Below are positions 1-8,484 of a stretch of 64,000 nt of DNA, one piece after another. Source of the stretch: CAVPTL01 sp963729195. Lineage in GTDB: Bacteria; Actinomycetota; Thermoleophilia; Gaiellales; JAICJC01. The notes under the pieces were generated by a model, which was not told the origin of the DNA, did not search any database, and worked only from the letters and a program-made list of their open reading frames with translations. The position numbers and the translations under genes are program-made. The DNA lies in assembly GCA_963729195.1 (NCBI GenBank), contig CAVSNF010000024.1, positions 677,596-741,595 of the forward strand, written 5' to 3'. Each line of letters starts with the position of its first letter. Position 1 is the first letter of the stretch.

Positions 1-14
1 CAAAACTCTCGCTA

Positions 15-791
15 CTAGCGTCGTAGGCGGATGGCGTTGAGGTCGTGCTCGTGGACGTGATCGCGTTGTGCGGCGAGGGCGTCAAGGTCGGCGTCGTGCT
101 CGGCGTGAAGGTAGCGTCCGAAAAGCGCATCGGCTCTGCCCTCGGCCAGTCCGCGGATCAGCCGAGGCGCGGCCTCGGGCGGGGTCCACGGCAAGTCGTC
201 AGAAAGCTCACTTGTCATGGCCGATCGAACGAGGCCCGGCGCCACCGCAAACGCAAACACGTTGTGATCAACCACCTCTGCCGCGAGCAACTCGGTGAAC
301 CGAGACAGCGCCGCTTTGCTGGCTGGGTAGCTTGTGTCGCGGGCGTTCTCCGGCAGGGCTGGGAGGTATGCAGCGCCACTGGTCATGTTGACGATGCGCC
401 CCCGCCGACGCGCGATCATCGCCGGTAGCGCGGCGCGGCAGCACAACTGTGGCCCACGCACATTGATCTCAAAAACCCTCCACCAGTCCTCGGGATCGTG
501 CATCCAAAACGGTTCTGCCGCGCCCATCACAGCGGCGTTATTCACCAACAGGTCAATCGGCCCCAAACGAGTCGTGGTCTCCGCGATCCAACGATCGACG
601 TCTTGCGGTTGTGACACGTCACCCGCCAGCGCCAACCCGCCGACGCGCGCAGCAACCTCCTCAACCCGAGCACGAGTACGTCCCGCCACGGCGACCCGCA
701 TCCCCGCTTCGGCGAGTTCCGCGGCGATCCCAGCACCGATGCCACCGCCACCACCGGTGACCAAGCAAACCTGACCATCCAGAGCCCCCAC
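15..791 (-). CDS. SDR family oxidoreductase
   Basis: Predicted NAD(P)-dependent short-chain dehydrogenase/reductase of 258 aa, the usual length of classical SDRs. The glycine-rich cofactor loop TGGGGGIG is at residues 12-19, the NNAA motif at 84-87, the catalytic serine in NMTSG near 138 and the catalytic YPASK at 155-159, so it should be an active cytosolic enzyme. The substrate cannot be read from the sequence. The C-terminal end, HEHDLNAIRLRR, closes near the window edge and the gene is complete. It is transcribed away from the aminomethyltransferase-like gene downstream on the plus strand, with about 130 bp between the two starts. Confidence 0.9.
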   Translation of the reverse strand: MGALDGQVCLVTGGGGGIGAGIAAELAEAGMRVAVAGRTRARVEEVAARVGGLALAGDVSQPQDVDRWIAETTTRLGPIDLLVNNAAVMGAAEPFWMHDPEDWWRVFEINVRGPQLCCRAALPAMIARRRGRIVNMTSGAAYLPALPENARDTSYPASKAALSRFTELLAAEVVDHNVFAFAVAPGLVRSAMTSELSDDLPWTPPEAAPRLIRGLAEGRADALFGRYLHAEHDADLDALAAQRDHVHEHDLNAIRLRR

Positions 792-920
792 ACAGCAACC
801 CTACACACCATCGAAACCACGAATGCAGGCGAGGTGCTACTCGATCCTGACTCTGTGGGAGACTGTGCGGGTGGGATCATCCTCGATTCGAACCCGCCCA
901 GTCGACCGCGAGGAGGAGAC

Positions 921-2033
921 GTGAGCAAGGAGACCGCGTTCTATGGGTCGCTTCGTGCGCTGACCGACCAGTGGATGGATCTGTTCGGCTATTTCGCTCC
1001 GGCGGTAGTCACCGACACTGAGCGCGAGTATCGGGCGGTTCGGGAGGCGGCGGGGTTGATGGATTTCTCGATGCTGCGCAAGGTCGATCTGGACGGCGAA
1101 GGCGCGCTCGAGCTGGTCGACTCGATTGTGTGCCGCGACGTTTCCACGCTTGGTCAGGGGCGGATCGCCTACGGGCCTCTCTGCGATGTTGACGGAAAGA
1201 TGGTCGACGACTGCACCGTGATGCCGAGATCGCCGGGTGGTGATCGGGTTCGGTTCTGTGGAGCCAACGACCGTGACTACGAGATCTTTGCGGCCGCTGC
1301 CGACGGTCTGGACATCGAAGTTCGGGAACGCACCGACGAGCTGCCCCACCTGTGTCTGCAGGGGCCGAAGAGCCGCTCCATCCTCCAAAACATGACCACC
1401 ACTGATCTGTCGTCACAGGCGTTCCCCTACTACACGTTTCAAGAGGGAGTTGAGATCGCGGGGATCCCGGTGTTCATGACCCGCCTTGGCTACACCGCCG
1501 AGCTCGGCTACGAGCTTTGGGTCGACCGCGACCGGGCACTCGACCTCTGGGATGCGCTGTTGCACGAGGGGGCAAATCACGGCATGGAGCTGATCGGGAT
1601 GGACGCCCTGGATCTGTTTCGAATCGAAGGCGGATTCATCATCGGCGGTGTCGAGTACGACCCGACCGTGTCACCCTACGAGTGCGGCCTGGGCTGGGCC
1701 GTAGACCTGGAGAAGCCCGCGTTTCAGGGTCGCGCCCCGTTGCAGGGCGGCGAGCAGACGAGTGCTCTACGGCTCGTGTCGGTCGTGCTTGATGCGGGCG
1801 GGCCCGAGGCGACTGGGGCTGAACTCACCCGCGACGGATCGGTCGTTGGTTTCATCACACAGGCGGTCGTCTCCCCCTACCTCGACGGCAAGACGCTTGG
1901 CCTGGCCAAGGTGGAAAAGAGCTGGACCGAACCCGGCACCCCGGTCGAAGCCCAGGTCGGCGGAGGACGCGTGTCCGGAGAAGTCATCCGGCATCCAGCC
2001 TACGACCCGGAACGACAACGAGTCAGGGGCTAG
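921..2033 (+). CDS. Aminomethyltransferase (GcvT)-like folate-binding protein
   Basis: A 370-aa protein of the GcvT/dimethylglycine-dehydrogenase C-domain family, which binds tetrahydrofolate and transfers one-carbon units from glycine-type or N-/O-methyl donors. Family hallmarks are the early REAAGLMDFSML segment, the central LGYTAELGYELWV stretch, and the C-terminal barrel with GFITQAVVSPYLDGKTLGLAKV. I place the start at GTG 921 because a perfect AGGAGG lies 5 nt upstream (911-916); the frame is open further back but the upstream peptide is not family-like. It stands alone rather than in a gcvTHP operon, so a catabolic demethylase or transferase role is more likely than the housekeeping glycine cleavage T protein (inference). 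Confidence 0.85.
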   Translation: MSKETAFYGSLRALTDQWMDLFGYFAPAVVTDTEREYRAVREAAGLMDFSMLRKVDLDGEGALELVDSIVCRDVSTLGQGRIAYGPLCDVDGKMVDDCTVMPRSPGGDRVRFCGANDRDYEIFAAAADGLDIEVRERTDELPHLCLQGPKSRSILQNMTTTDLSSQAFPYYTFQEGVEIAGIPVFMTRLGYTAELGYELWVDRDRALDLWDALLHEGANHGMELIGMDALDLFRIEGGFIIGGVEYDPTVSPYECGLGWAVDLEKPAFQGRAPLQGGEQTSALRLVSVVLDAGGPEATGAELTRDGSVVGFITQAVVSPYLDGKTLGLAKVEKSWTEPGTPVEAQVGGGRVSGEVIRHPAYDPERQRVRG

Positions 2034-2057
2034 GCGTCCGCGTAATCAGCGCCTCCA

Positions 2058-2561
2058 CTACAGAGCGCTGAGCGCCTCGCCGGCTGCCACACCGACCAAG
2101 GTGAACAGGCCGATGGAGAAGAGGGCGTAGCTCACCGCCGCCAAGCAGACGCGACGAGCCCCCAGCGGCCGGCCGCCGACCGACCGCCCGATCGTGACCG
2201 TGACGATCGCGCAGGTAAGCGCCGCCGCGGCCGCGTACCGCACGTCCGAGTCGCTTGAGATCCACCGCGTCGCTGCCTTGCCCACTCGCGTCGGTCGCAG
2301 CTTGTCCAGCTGCCGTTCGATGCGGGCGCCACTGCTGCCGCCCGCCCAACTGCTCCACGCCGTGTCGATCCAACGGCATGCGGCCAGGTTGATCGAGATG
2401 ACGATGGTCACCGCCACCAGGAACACGATCAGCGGGTTCCACATCGCCGCCAACGCCGCGACCGGCAAGCCGATCACGTAACCGTCCGCCAGCCAGTATG
2501 CGACGATCGCGCCGGCGGCGACGGATGCGTGGCCGCCGATGTTCGCTCGCTCGTCCTCCAT
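2058..2561 (-). CDS. Hypothetical integral membrane protein
   Basis: A 167-aa protein with no family I recognise. Four hydrophobic stretches are visible: about residues 13-37 (ending in LPVAALAAM), 43-62 (LIVFLVAVTIVISINLAA), 110-128 (AAAAALTCAIVTVTIG) and 138-160 (CLAAVSYALFSIGLFTLVGV). A polar segment with Arg, Lys and Asp between the second and third would form a cytoplasmic or periplasmic loop of about 45 residues. It lies on the same strand as the lipoprotein gene 3095-2646, upstream of it in that direction of transcription, and may share a transcript. Function unknown. Confidence 0.65.
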   Translation of the reverse strand: MEDERANIGGHASVAAGAIVAYWLADGYVIGLPVAALAAMWNPLIVFLVAVTIVISINLAACRWIDTAWSSWAGGSSGARIERQLDKLRPTRVGKAATRWISSDSDVRYAAAAALTCAIVTVTIGRSVGGRPLGARRVCLAAVSYALFSIGLFTLVGVAAGEALSAL

Positions 2562-2645
2562 AGTTCACATATCGGGTTGAACTGCGAACGGCGTGAGTCG
2601 GGGCGGCTCGCCGGCCTACCCCGTGCAGGCGTTCGGTGTCAGGGC

Positions 2646-3095
2646 CTATCCCGTGCGGGTGCTGACCCCGATTTCGAGTCCGTGGTGGTAGCCGTTGTCA
2701 AGGTTGATCGAGATATCGGTGCGACCGCGCGTGTAGTTGTCCACGGGGCCTGCCGAGTGGTTGGCCGTCCCGGCGAGGTGTTCGCGGAGCTTCCACCCGC
2801 GTGCGGTCAGCCGCTCGCGGTAGAACCGTTCGACCTCGTGAATCGTGGCCGCATTTGGGAGCCTGAAGGTGCCCAGGGTGCCCCCGATGTCGGCAGGGCC
2901 GCCCTCGTTGCTGTGCCCGACGCTTGTGCTCGTGTCGAGTGCCGTTGCTCCTGGATAGACGGGCACTGTTGCGTAGACCGTCTGTGACCGTTTTACGAGT
3001 CCCGAGCCTTCGGAGCGGTCGAGCAGCGTGCATCCCGCGGCTGCGACGAGCATCCCTGCGGTGAGGAGTGCCAGAAGCATTCTCATAGCACCCAT
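2646..3095 (-). CDS. Putative lipoprotein
   Basis: A 149-aa exported protein. Residues 1-21 form a short n-region plus hydrophobic core ending in the lipobox VAAAGC, with lipidation predicted on the cysteine at about residue 21. The mature part has an N-terminal Ser/Lys-rich segment, then a compact domain with IHEVERFYRERLTARGW, the kind of amphipathic segment seen in small periplasmic lipoproteins. No enzyme motif is visible. The start ATG at 3095 gives a conventional signal peptide; a second ATG four codons later would work equally well. Function unknown. Confidence 0.7.
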   Translation of the reverse strand: MGAMRMLLALLTAGMLVAAAGCTLLDRSEGSGLVKRSQTVYATVPVYPGATALDTSTSVGHSNEGGPADIGGTLGTFRLPNAATIHEVERFYRERLTARGWKLREHLAGTANHSAGPVDNYTRGRTDISINLDNGYHHGLEIGVSTRTG

Positions 3096-3142
3096 GATAT
3101 ATCTGGTCTGACGCCGCCGTCAACCAGACGTGGGTCCGTTGC

Positions 3143-3733
3143 CTACGCGCGGCGTTCCGGGATCTTCGGCCCCGCCACGTGGGTTAGCCACGTGGGCGCT
3201 CCCAGCGCCAGCACGCGACGTTGTCCCTCAGTCGCACCGCTGCCAAGGTCGCTGAACGAGGTGCCCACGTCGCCTCCCAGGACGACCGGACCCTCGCCGG
3301 TTTCGACGACGACCACCTGGTGCCCGTCCGAGTGCCCAGGCGCCGGCAGCAGACGGATTCCCGGTAGCGGCTCCGCCTCGCCCTCGTGCTCGACATACGT
3401 TGCGCCGTCGAAGTCGACCCACTCGCGGATCGTGTAGTCGTCGAGCGAACGCGCGTCGGCGAGCTCACGCGCCTGGACGTGGATCGGCACGCCCGGGAAG
3501 AGCCGGTTGCCGCCGCAGTGGTCGAAATGCAGATGCGTGTTGATGACGCAGATGACGTCGCGCGGGATGTTCTCGGGGTGCGGGGTCGGGCTGAAATCTT
3601 CGACCTCGGGGCTTGAGTCGATCATCCCGGTGTCGACGAGCACCAGCCCGGCCGGGTGATCGATCGTCCAGATGAACACGGGCCAGCGCTCCCCCTCGAC
3701 GAGAAGCTCCGCCCCGAGGTGGGGGCTGATCAT
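3143..3733 (-). CDS. MBL-fold metallohydrolase, lactonase-like
   Basis: A 196-aa metallo-beta-lactamase-fold hydrolase. The di-zinc signature HLHFDHCGG is at residues 67-75 (His67, His69, Asp71, His72). Downstream ligands fit APGHSDGHQ (about 133) and the GGDVG aspartate (about 155), and the final histidine is in LTHVAG near the C-terminus. Order and spacing resemble the N-acyl-homoserine-lactone lactonase branch, although that subgroup is usually about 250 aa; this protein starts late and may lack an N-terminal strand. Substrate not determinable here. The 260 bp upstream, before the cupin gene, shows nothing I can call. Confidence 0.8.
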   Translation of the reverse strand: MISPHLGAELLVEGERWPVFIWTIDHPAGLVLVDTGMIDSSPEVEDFSPTPHPENIPRDVICVINTHLHFDHCGGNRLFPGVPIHVQARELADARSLDDYTIREWVDFDGATYVEHEGEAEPLPGIRLLPAPGHSDGHQVVVVETGEGPVVLGGDVGTSFSDLGSGATEGQRRVLALGAPTWLTHVAGPKIPERRA

Positions 3734-3996
3734 GGGCAGACGCTAGCACCCCCACAGCCCGCGAAGTTCCTCTCGGAGTCTCATGGGCGTAACATGTGGG
3801 AATGGATGCCGCGGGCACGGGGCACGAAGAACGGGGCACTGTCGGACGCTCGCCGTCTGAGCGGGTGAGTCGGCGCCACAGTTCGCCCTTCGGCGACGAT
3901 GGAGTTGACGGGGAGGCTGCACACTGAGCGCAGTCCGGCCGCGACGGCACACGCGGCTGCGGTAGAGGGCGCGTTCAACCCGGTGCGTGCTCGAGG

Positions 3997-4430
3997 CTAC
4001 GCCCGATCGATCGGCGGCTGGGTCACGGTCGCCGCGGATGCCGGCAGTCCGCCTCCGATGGGCGGGTCGGCGATGTCCCACTTCACTTCGAAACCGTCGC
4101 GCATGCCACGCATGAAGCCGGCGAAGCCTCCGTCGGGCGCGTGGATGGTGAGCCAGCGCGCGGGACCGTGGTCGCCGACGCGAAAGGAGTGGACCACCCC
4201 AGGCGGCACGGCGACGAAACCGCCTGAGGAAACTGTGACCGTCGTGGATTCACGTCCGATCTCGAAGGTGAGCTCACCCTCGAGCACGTAGAACGCATCG
4301 GTGTGGTGGTGGTGCACGTGGGGCCGGCGACCGATTCGCCTGCGGAGTACCGCCCGCGGGTGATCGTGAGGTCGTCACGGGCTACGAGGATGCTGATGTC
4401 GCGCGTCTCGCTGCGAAGGATCGCCGACTA
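3997..4430 (-). CDS. Cupin-domain protein, interrupted by a frameshift near 4318
   Basis: A small single-domain cupin. The readable body begins at the metal-binding HHHHTDAFYVLEGE (motif 1) and continues through PPGVVHSFRV (motif 2), 106 codons. Upstream in another frame lies an expected N-terminal strand (RSETRDISILVARDDLTI), which joins the body if one C is restored in the run at about 4313-4318, giving the common GPHVHHHH sequence. No ATG or GTG was found for that upstream part, so the true start is uncertain. This is one of the few interruptions that needs a lost base rather than an extra one. It faces the next cupin gene head to head, with starts about 10 bp apart. Confidence 0.6.
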
Positions 4431-4440
4431 GGATTGCGCC

Positions 4441-4842
4441 GTGCCCTTCACGCACAGAAACATCAAGCAGGATCTGGAAGACATCGGCTCCAAGTTCGAC
4501 GGCCCGCCGGAACTGGAGTTCCGCTCGGCTACCGGACCACTCGAGCTCGAGCAGTCTGGCCTGAGCTACCAGCGCGTCCCGCCCGGCCATCGCTTTCCGT
4601 ACGGCCACACGCACATGCAGCAAGAAGAGGTGTACGTGGTCCTGCGCGGCAGTGGGCGGATGAAGCTCGACGACGAGATCGTCGAACTCAAGGAATGGGA
4701 CGCTGTGCGCGTCCCACCCGGCACGTGGCGAGGCTACGAGGCCGGGCCGGAGGGCCTCGAGATCCTCGTCATCGGCGCGCCCAATCTCGGCGAGGCGCCG
4801 CGCGAAGACGTCCATGGTCAGCGCGGCTGGTGGGCTGACTAG
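4441..4842 (+). CDS. Cupin-domain protein
   Basis: A 133-aa single-domain cupin starting at GTG 4441. Motif 1 is GHTHMQQEEVYVVLRGSG at about residues 56-73 (His, His, Glu as likely metal ligands) and motif 2 is RVPPGTWRGYEAG at about 99-111. Such proteins are small metal-dependent isomerases, dioxygenases or ligand sensors; nothing points to a specific substrate. Its stop codon overlaps the stop of the converging NTF2-like gene by 3 bp. It is divergent from the frameshifted cupin 4430-3997, and the two are probably distant paralogues. Confidence 0.8.
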   Translation: MPFTHRNIKQDLEDIGSKFDGPPELEFRSATGPLELEQSGLSYQRVPPGHRFPYGHTHMQQEEVYVVLRGSGRMKLDDEIVELKEWDAVRVPPGTWRGYEAGPEGLEILVIGAPNLGEAPREDVHGQRGWWAD

Positions 4843-5234
4843 GAGGGCTGTCCCAGCTGGCGGTCGTACTCGGCTTGGTCGTAGTGCCCTATTGAGTTGG
4901 CGATGAGGCCGTCTTCCCCGAACGTCCACTCCTCGAAGCCGTGGATCCGAACCGCCTTTCCGGTGCCGCCGGGCCCGGTGTTGGTGCCGGTGAATGTCCA
5001 GCGGAATTCCACCGCCCCGTGCTTGAAGATCAGGTCGTCCATGAACACCTGGATGTCGGGAAACGCCGAGATGAAGCCCGCGGCCGCGTCTGCAATCGGC
5101 GTCGGTGGCCCGCCGTTGATTGCGATCATGCCGGCCGGTGCGTAGAAGGAGGCGACCTGCGCGGGGTCATGGCTCCCCCACGCCTCGGCATAGCGGCGCG
5201 CGAAGTCACGCACTCCGTCCTGGTCTGAGGCCAT
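4839..5234 (-). CDS. Nuclear transport factor 2-like (SnoaL-fold) protein
   Basis: A 131-aa protein with the cone-shaped alpha+beta fold of the NTF2/SnoaL superfamily. Signs are the opening helix (FARRYAEAWGSHDP followed by VASFYAPAG), the central IADAAAGFISAFPDI and the C-terminal sheet strands EFRWTFTGTNTGPGGTGK and GFEEWTF. Family members include polyketide cyclases, isomerases and many proteins of unknown role. ATG 5234 is chosen because upstream in-frame sequence is low-complexity Arg/Ser/Pro peptide. It lies just downstream of the MarR gene on the same strand and may be co-transcribed. Confidence 0.8.
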   Translation of the reverse strand: MASDQDGVRDFARRYAEAWGSHDPAQVASFYAPAGMIAINGGPPTPIADAAAGFISAFPDIQVFMDDLIFKHGAVEFRWTFTGTNTGPGGTGKAVRIHGFEEWTFGEDGLIANSIGHYDQAEYDRQLGQPS

Positions 5235-5283
5235 AGCTACTCCATTTCCTGGGAACGTCCGAGCCGTAGATCCTACGACGTGC

Positions 5284-5763
5284 TCACCCGCGGATACGGC
5301 CGGGCCGGAGTGGGCGAGCGTGAGTGCTGATCTTCTCGAGCGCACGGGTGAGCGCTTTGATGTCGGTGTCGGTGAGGTGCTGGGAGAAGTGCCGGTCGAT
5401 GCCGTCTCGGTGATGGAGGCGAGCCCGCTGCATTGTCTCGGTGCCCATCTCGGTGGGGACGACCAGGATTGAGCGGCGGTCTTGCGGGGGGCGGACGCGG
5501 CCGACGAGCCCGGCCTCTTCCATGCGATCCACCACACGGGTGAAGCCGCTCTTGCTGTAAAGGATCTGGTCGGCGAGCTCGTTCATCGGGATGCCGTCCG
5601 GCGATTCCTCGAGGTGGACGAGCACGTCGTACCAGCGCTGCGGGATGCCCGCGGCGTCCTGAAGCTCGGTATCGAGCACATCGATCAGCGCCAGCGAGCT
5701 TTCGACGAAGAGGCGCCAGCAGCGCAGCCGCTCGGGCGAAGGGCTTGACAAGGATTGTTCCAT
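5284..5763 (-). CDS. MarR family transcriptional regulator
   Basis: A winged-helix regulator of 159 aa from ATG 5763 (a GTG at 5796 would add 11 residues). The recognition region reads MNELADQILYSKSGFTRVVDRMEEAGLV, followed by the wing RPPQDRRSILV, typical of MarR dimers that bind palindromic operators and release DNA on binding small phenolic ligands. ATG 5763 is preferred because of an upstream GAGGAC-type Shine-Dalgarno. It is divergent from the cupin gene at 5839, with inverted repeats in the gap, so it probably controls that gene and itself. Confidence 0.85.
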   Translation of the reverse strand: MEQSLSSPSPERLRCWRLFVESSLALIDVLDTELQDAAGIPQRWYDVLVHLEESPDGIPMNELADQILYSKSGFTRVVDRMEEAGLVGRVRPPQDRRSILVVPTEMGTETMQRARLHHRDGIDRHFSQHLTDTDIKALTRALEKISTHARPLRPGRIRG

Positions 5764-5781
5764 TTGCGATAGTCCTCGTTG

Positions 5782-5821
5782 CAACAGTTGAAACACTGAC
5801 TGTCGCTGATCATATCAACTG
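5782..5821. promoter_or_regulatory. Candidate MarR operator in the divergent promoter
   Basis: The gap between the MarR start and the cupin start holds a perfect 9-bp palindrome CAACAGTTG (5782-5790) and a longer-range inverted repeat CAGTTGA (5785-5791) / TCAACTG (5815-5821). MarR proteins usually bind such near-palindromes between divergent genes. The assignment rests on position and symmetry only. Confidence 0.4.
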
Positions 5822-5838
5822 GCGGAAGGGAGCAAGAA

Positions 5839-6351
5839 GTGACCACCATTTCTGCAGACCGCGCACAGGCTGGCTACGCGCTCGCCGCCGATGAAGGTGA
5901 GGCGTTCTGGCTGCTGGGGATGCTGCAAACGATCAAGATCGGCCGCGACGATACCGCCGGGCAGTACGGCCTGCTCGAGATCGTCGTGCCCGAGGGCATC
6001 GGCTCCCCCTGGCACGTCCATCCCGAGGAAGACGAGTGGTTCTATGTGCTCGAGGGCGAGCTCACCTTCTGGGTCGCCGACTCGCGACTGTCCCTCAAGG
6101 CGGGATCGTTCGCATTCGGTCCCAAGAATGTGCCCCACACCTTCTACGCCGAGCCGGGAGGGGCGCGGGCGCTGGTCGGTTTCGCGCCGATGCAGTTCGA
6201 GGGATTCCAGCGAGAAGTGGGTCAGCCGGCCCCCGAACGCGTCTTGCCGCCACCACTCGAAGGCCACCCCGACGTGGCCCGGCTCGCCCCGATCGCAAAG
6301 CGAAACGGATTCGAGATCCTCGGCCCGCCAGGCCCTCCGCCCGGCCACTGA
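5839..6351 (+). CDS. Cupin-domain protein, probable target of the divergent MarR
   Basis: A 170-aa cupin starting at GTG 5839 behind GAAGGGAGC. Motif 1, WHVHPEEDEWFYVLEGEL, lies at residues 57-74 and motif 2, GPKNVPHTFYAEPG, at about 92-105; the His, His, Glu, His ligand set is complete. The hydrophobic N-terminus (FWLLGMLQTIKI) is typical of quercetinase-like monocupins, which cleave flavonoids or similar aromatics. A substrate cannot be assigned. Divergent pairing with a MarR regulator suggests induction by an aromatic compound (inference). Confidence 0.8.
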   Translation: MTTISADRAQAGYALAADEGEAFWLLGMLQTIKIGRDDTAGQYGLLEIVVPEGIGSPWHVHPEEDEWFYVLEGELTFWVADSRLSLKAGSFAFGPKNVPHTFYAEPGGARALVGFAPMQFEGFQREVGQPAPERVLPPPLEGHPDVARLAPIAKRNGFEILGPPGPPPGH

Positions 6352-6370
6352 CCCTGCCGTTGCTGCGACG

Positions 6371-6766
6371 CTACTCGGGAGGCCACTCGAGGTACTGGGT
6401 GCCGCCATCGCTGATCGTGTCCCACGGTGCTTTGAACGCGACCTGATAGTGATATGACGGCTCCAGGGTCACGCCCTTGAGTGTCCCGGCGCCGACGTAA
6501 TATTTCTCGCCGTCGTCGGTGTAGAGGCTGGACCCGCAACTGCTGCAGAAGTACCGATCCTCGAACCCCTCCTCACGGTACTGCCGGATCAGGTCACGAC
6601 CCTGGGTGACATGGAAGTTCTCCGGCGCCACCACCACCTGGGTGAGGCCGGGACCCCCGGTCCACCGCTGGCAGCGGTTGCAGTGGCACACCCCCAGCAC
6701 CTCGGGCTGATGCACCTCGAACCCGATCTGACCGCACAAACACGCCCCCCGAATGACTTCACCCAT
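6371..6766 (-). CDS. GFA family protein (Mss4-like zinc fold)
   Basis: A 131-aa member of the glutathione-dependent formaldehyde-activating enzyme (GFA) family. Zinc-binding cysteines are visible as CLC (residues 9-11), CHCNRC (27-32) and CSSC (about 83-86), which is the full structural and catalytic set. I use ATG 6766, preceded by AGGGAG; the frame extends 13 codons upstream without family similarity. Most actinobacterial members have unknown substrates despite the name. The gene converges with the cupin ending at 6351. Confidence 0.85.
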   Translation of the reverse strand: MGEVIRGACLCGQIGFEVHQPEVLGVCHCNRCQRWTGGPGLTQVVVAPENFHVTQGRDLIRQYREEGFEDRYFCSSCGSSLYTDDGEKYYVGAGTLKGVTLEPSYHYQVAFKAPWDTISDGGTQYLEWPPE

Positions 6767-6883
6767 GATGGCTCCCTTCAACTGATCGACGGCTCGTCCC
6801 TCCAAGAGATGGGCTCGAACACCGCGCCGACGTGCTCAGAGTCGTATTGTCACAGCAACAGCCAGATCAAAGGGGGAGCACAA

Positions 6884-8365
6884 ATGAGCATCACTCAGCA
6901 CCCGCCGACCAACGCGCTCATCGGTGGCCGCGATCACGAGGGACAGGCCGGCAGCTTCCCGGTCTACTCCCCGCAATCCGGTGACCTGCTTGGGGAAGTC
7001 GCACTCTGCGGCCCGGACGATGTTGACAGCGCGGTCGCAGCGGCTCGCGCGGCGCAGCCGGACTGGGCCGCCACCCCGGTGATCGAGCGGGTCAAGATCC
7101 TCCGCCGGGTGCACGCGCACTTTGCCGAACGCGCAGAAGAAGTCGCCCAGGTCCTGATCATGGAGATTGGAAAGACCGTCGCCGAGGCCCGTGAGGAGGT
7201 ACACGAGTATTCGGCTCCGGCATGGCAGAAGGCCGGCGAAGAGGTGCTTCGCTACCGTGGCCTGTCGTTCCCATCCACTCAGGAACAGACCAACAACAAG
7301 CGGATCGTGCTCACCCACCGACCGCTCGGCGTCGTCGGGGTGATCACGCCGTACAACTTCCCCACCGATATCGCCTCGATCGCCCTCGCCCACATCATCG
7401 CCGCCGGAAACACGGTGGTTTGGAAGCCGTCGGAGTATGCCCCGATCAGCTGCAGCCTGCTGGCCGAAATCGTAAGCGAAGCGGGTCTGCCTCCGGGCGT
7501 GCTGAACGTCGTCCACGGCTTTGGCGACGTCGGAGCCGCGGTGGTCGAGCACGACGACGTGGACGGAGTGTTCTTCACCGGGTCGACCAAGACCGGCGAG
7601 CGGATCGCCCAGGCGGCGGCGCTCAAGCCGCACCTGCTCGAGCTGGGCGGCGACGGCCCGTTCATCATCCTCCCCGATGCGGATATCGACGCCGCCGTGG
7701 AGGGAGCGATCAACGGTTGTTACTACTACGCCGGCCAGGTGTGCACCTCCGCTGAACGGCTGTTGGTGCACGAGGACGTCCACGACGAGTTCGTGCAAAA
7801 GCTCAAAGCCCGGGCCAGCCAGCTACGCACCGGCGATCCGGCCGACGAGAGCACCGACATGGGTCCGCTGCGCAACGAGGACACCCTCAAGCGCGTCGTC
7901 GACCACATCGAGGACGCGGTCCGCCACGGCGCCGAGATCGAGCAGTACGGCGAACCCGACGGGTTGTTCTACCCGCCGACCATCCTCACCGGCGTCACCC
8001 CGGACATGCGCATCGCCCGGGAGGAGACATTCGGGCCGGTCGCACCGATCCTCAAGGTCAGCTCGGCGGCTGAGGCGGTGGAGATCGCCAACTCGAGCGA
8101 TCTCGGCCTGATTGCCTCGCTCTGGACTCGCGACCTTGCCACCGCCTGGAGAGTCGGCGAGGCCCTCCAACACGGCAGCGTGAACATCAACGAGACCAGC
8201 AACTACTGGGACCAGCTCGCACCGTTCGGCGGAGCCGGCAAGAGCGGCGTCGGGCGTGAGCTCTCGCAGTGGTTCCTGGACAAGTTCACCGAGCCGAAGC
8301 TGTTGGTGTTTGACCTCGGCGACAGCGACGTCCGCTACGACCGGCGCGCGGAAGGCGGTTGGTAG
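6884..8365 (+). CDS. Aldehyde dehydrogenase family protein
   Basis: A 493-aa NAD(P)-dependent aldehyde dehydrogenase. The general-base glutamate is in LELGGDGP (about residue 253), the catalytic cysteine in GQVCTSAER (about 287), the cofactor motif in FFTGSTKTGE (about 228-237), and the distal EETFGPVAPI is present. ATG 6884 follows a strong AAAGGGGGAG; upstream in-frame codons belong to the antisense of the GFA gene. Length and motifs are those of a full enzyme. The preference cannot be fixed from sequence; the family includes lactaldehyde, succinic-semialdehyde and aromatic aldehyde dehydrogenases. Confidence 0.9.
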   Translation: MSITQHPPTNALIGGRDHEGQAGSFPVYSPQSGDLLGEVALCGPDDVDSAVAAARAAQPDWAATPVIERVKILRRVHAHFAERAEEVAQVLIMEIGKTVAEAREEVHEYSAPAWQKAGEEVLRYRGLSFPSTQEQTNNKRIVLTHRPLGVVGVITPYNFPTDIASIALAHIIAAGNTVVWKPSEYAPISCSLLAEIVSEAGLPPGVLNVVHGFGDVGAAVVEHDDVDGVFFTGSTKTGERIAQAAALKPHLLELGGDGPFIILPDADIDAAVEGAINGCYYYAGQVCTSAERLLVHEDVHDEFVQKLKARASQLRTGDPADESTDMGPLRNEDTLKRVVDHIEDAVRHGAEIEQYGEPDGLFYPPTILTGVTPDMRIAREETFGPVAPILKVSSAAEAVEIANSSDLGLIASLWTRDLATAWRVGEALQHGSVNINETSNYWDQLAPFGGAGKSGVGRELSQWFLDKFTEPKLLVFDLGDSDVRYDRRAEGGW

Positions 8366-8484
8366 CAGCCGCGGCACAACTCGCGTCCAAAACGTGATGT
8401 CACCCGGGTGAACTGGCGGGGTTCTGCACACCCGGGGGTCTGCCTGTCACACTCACGCCCAGCGACGCCGTCGAACAACAAAGG

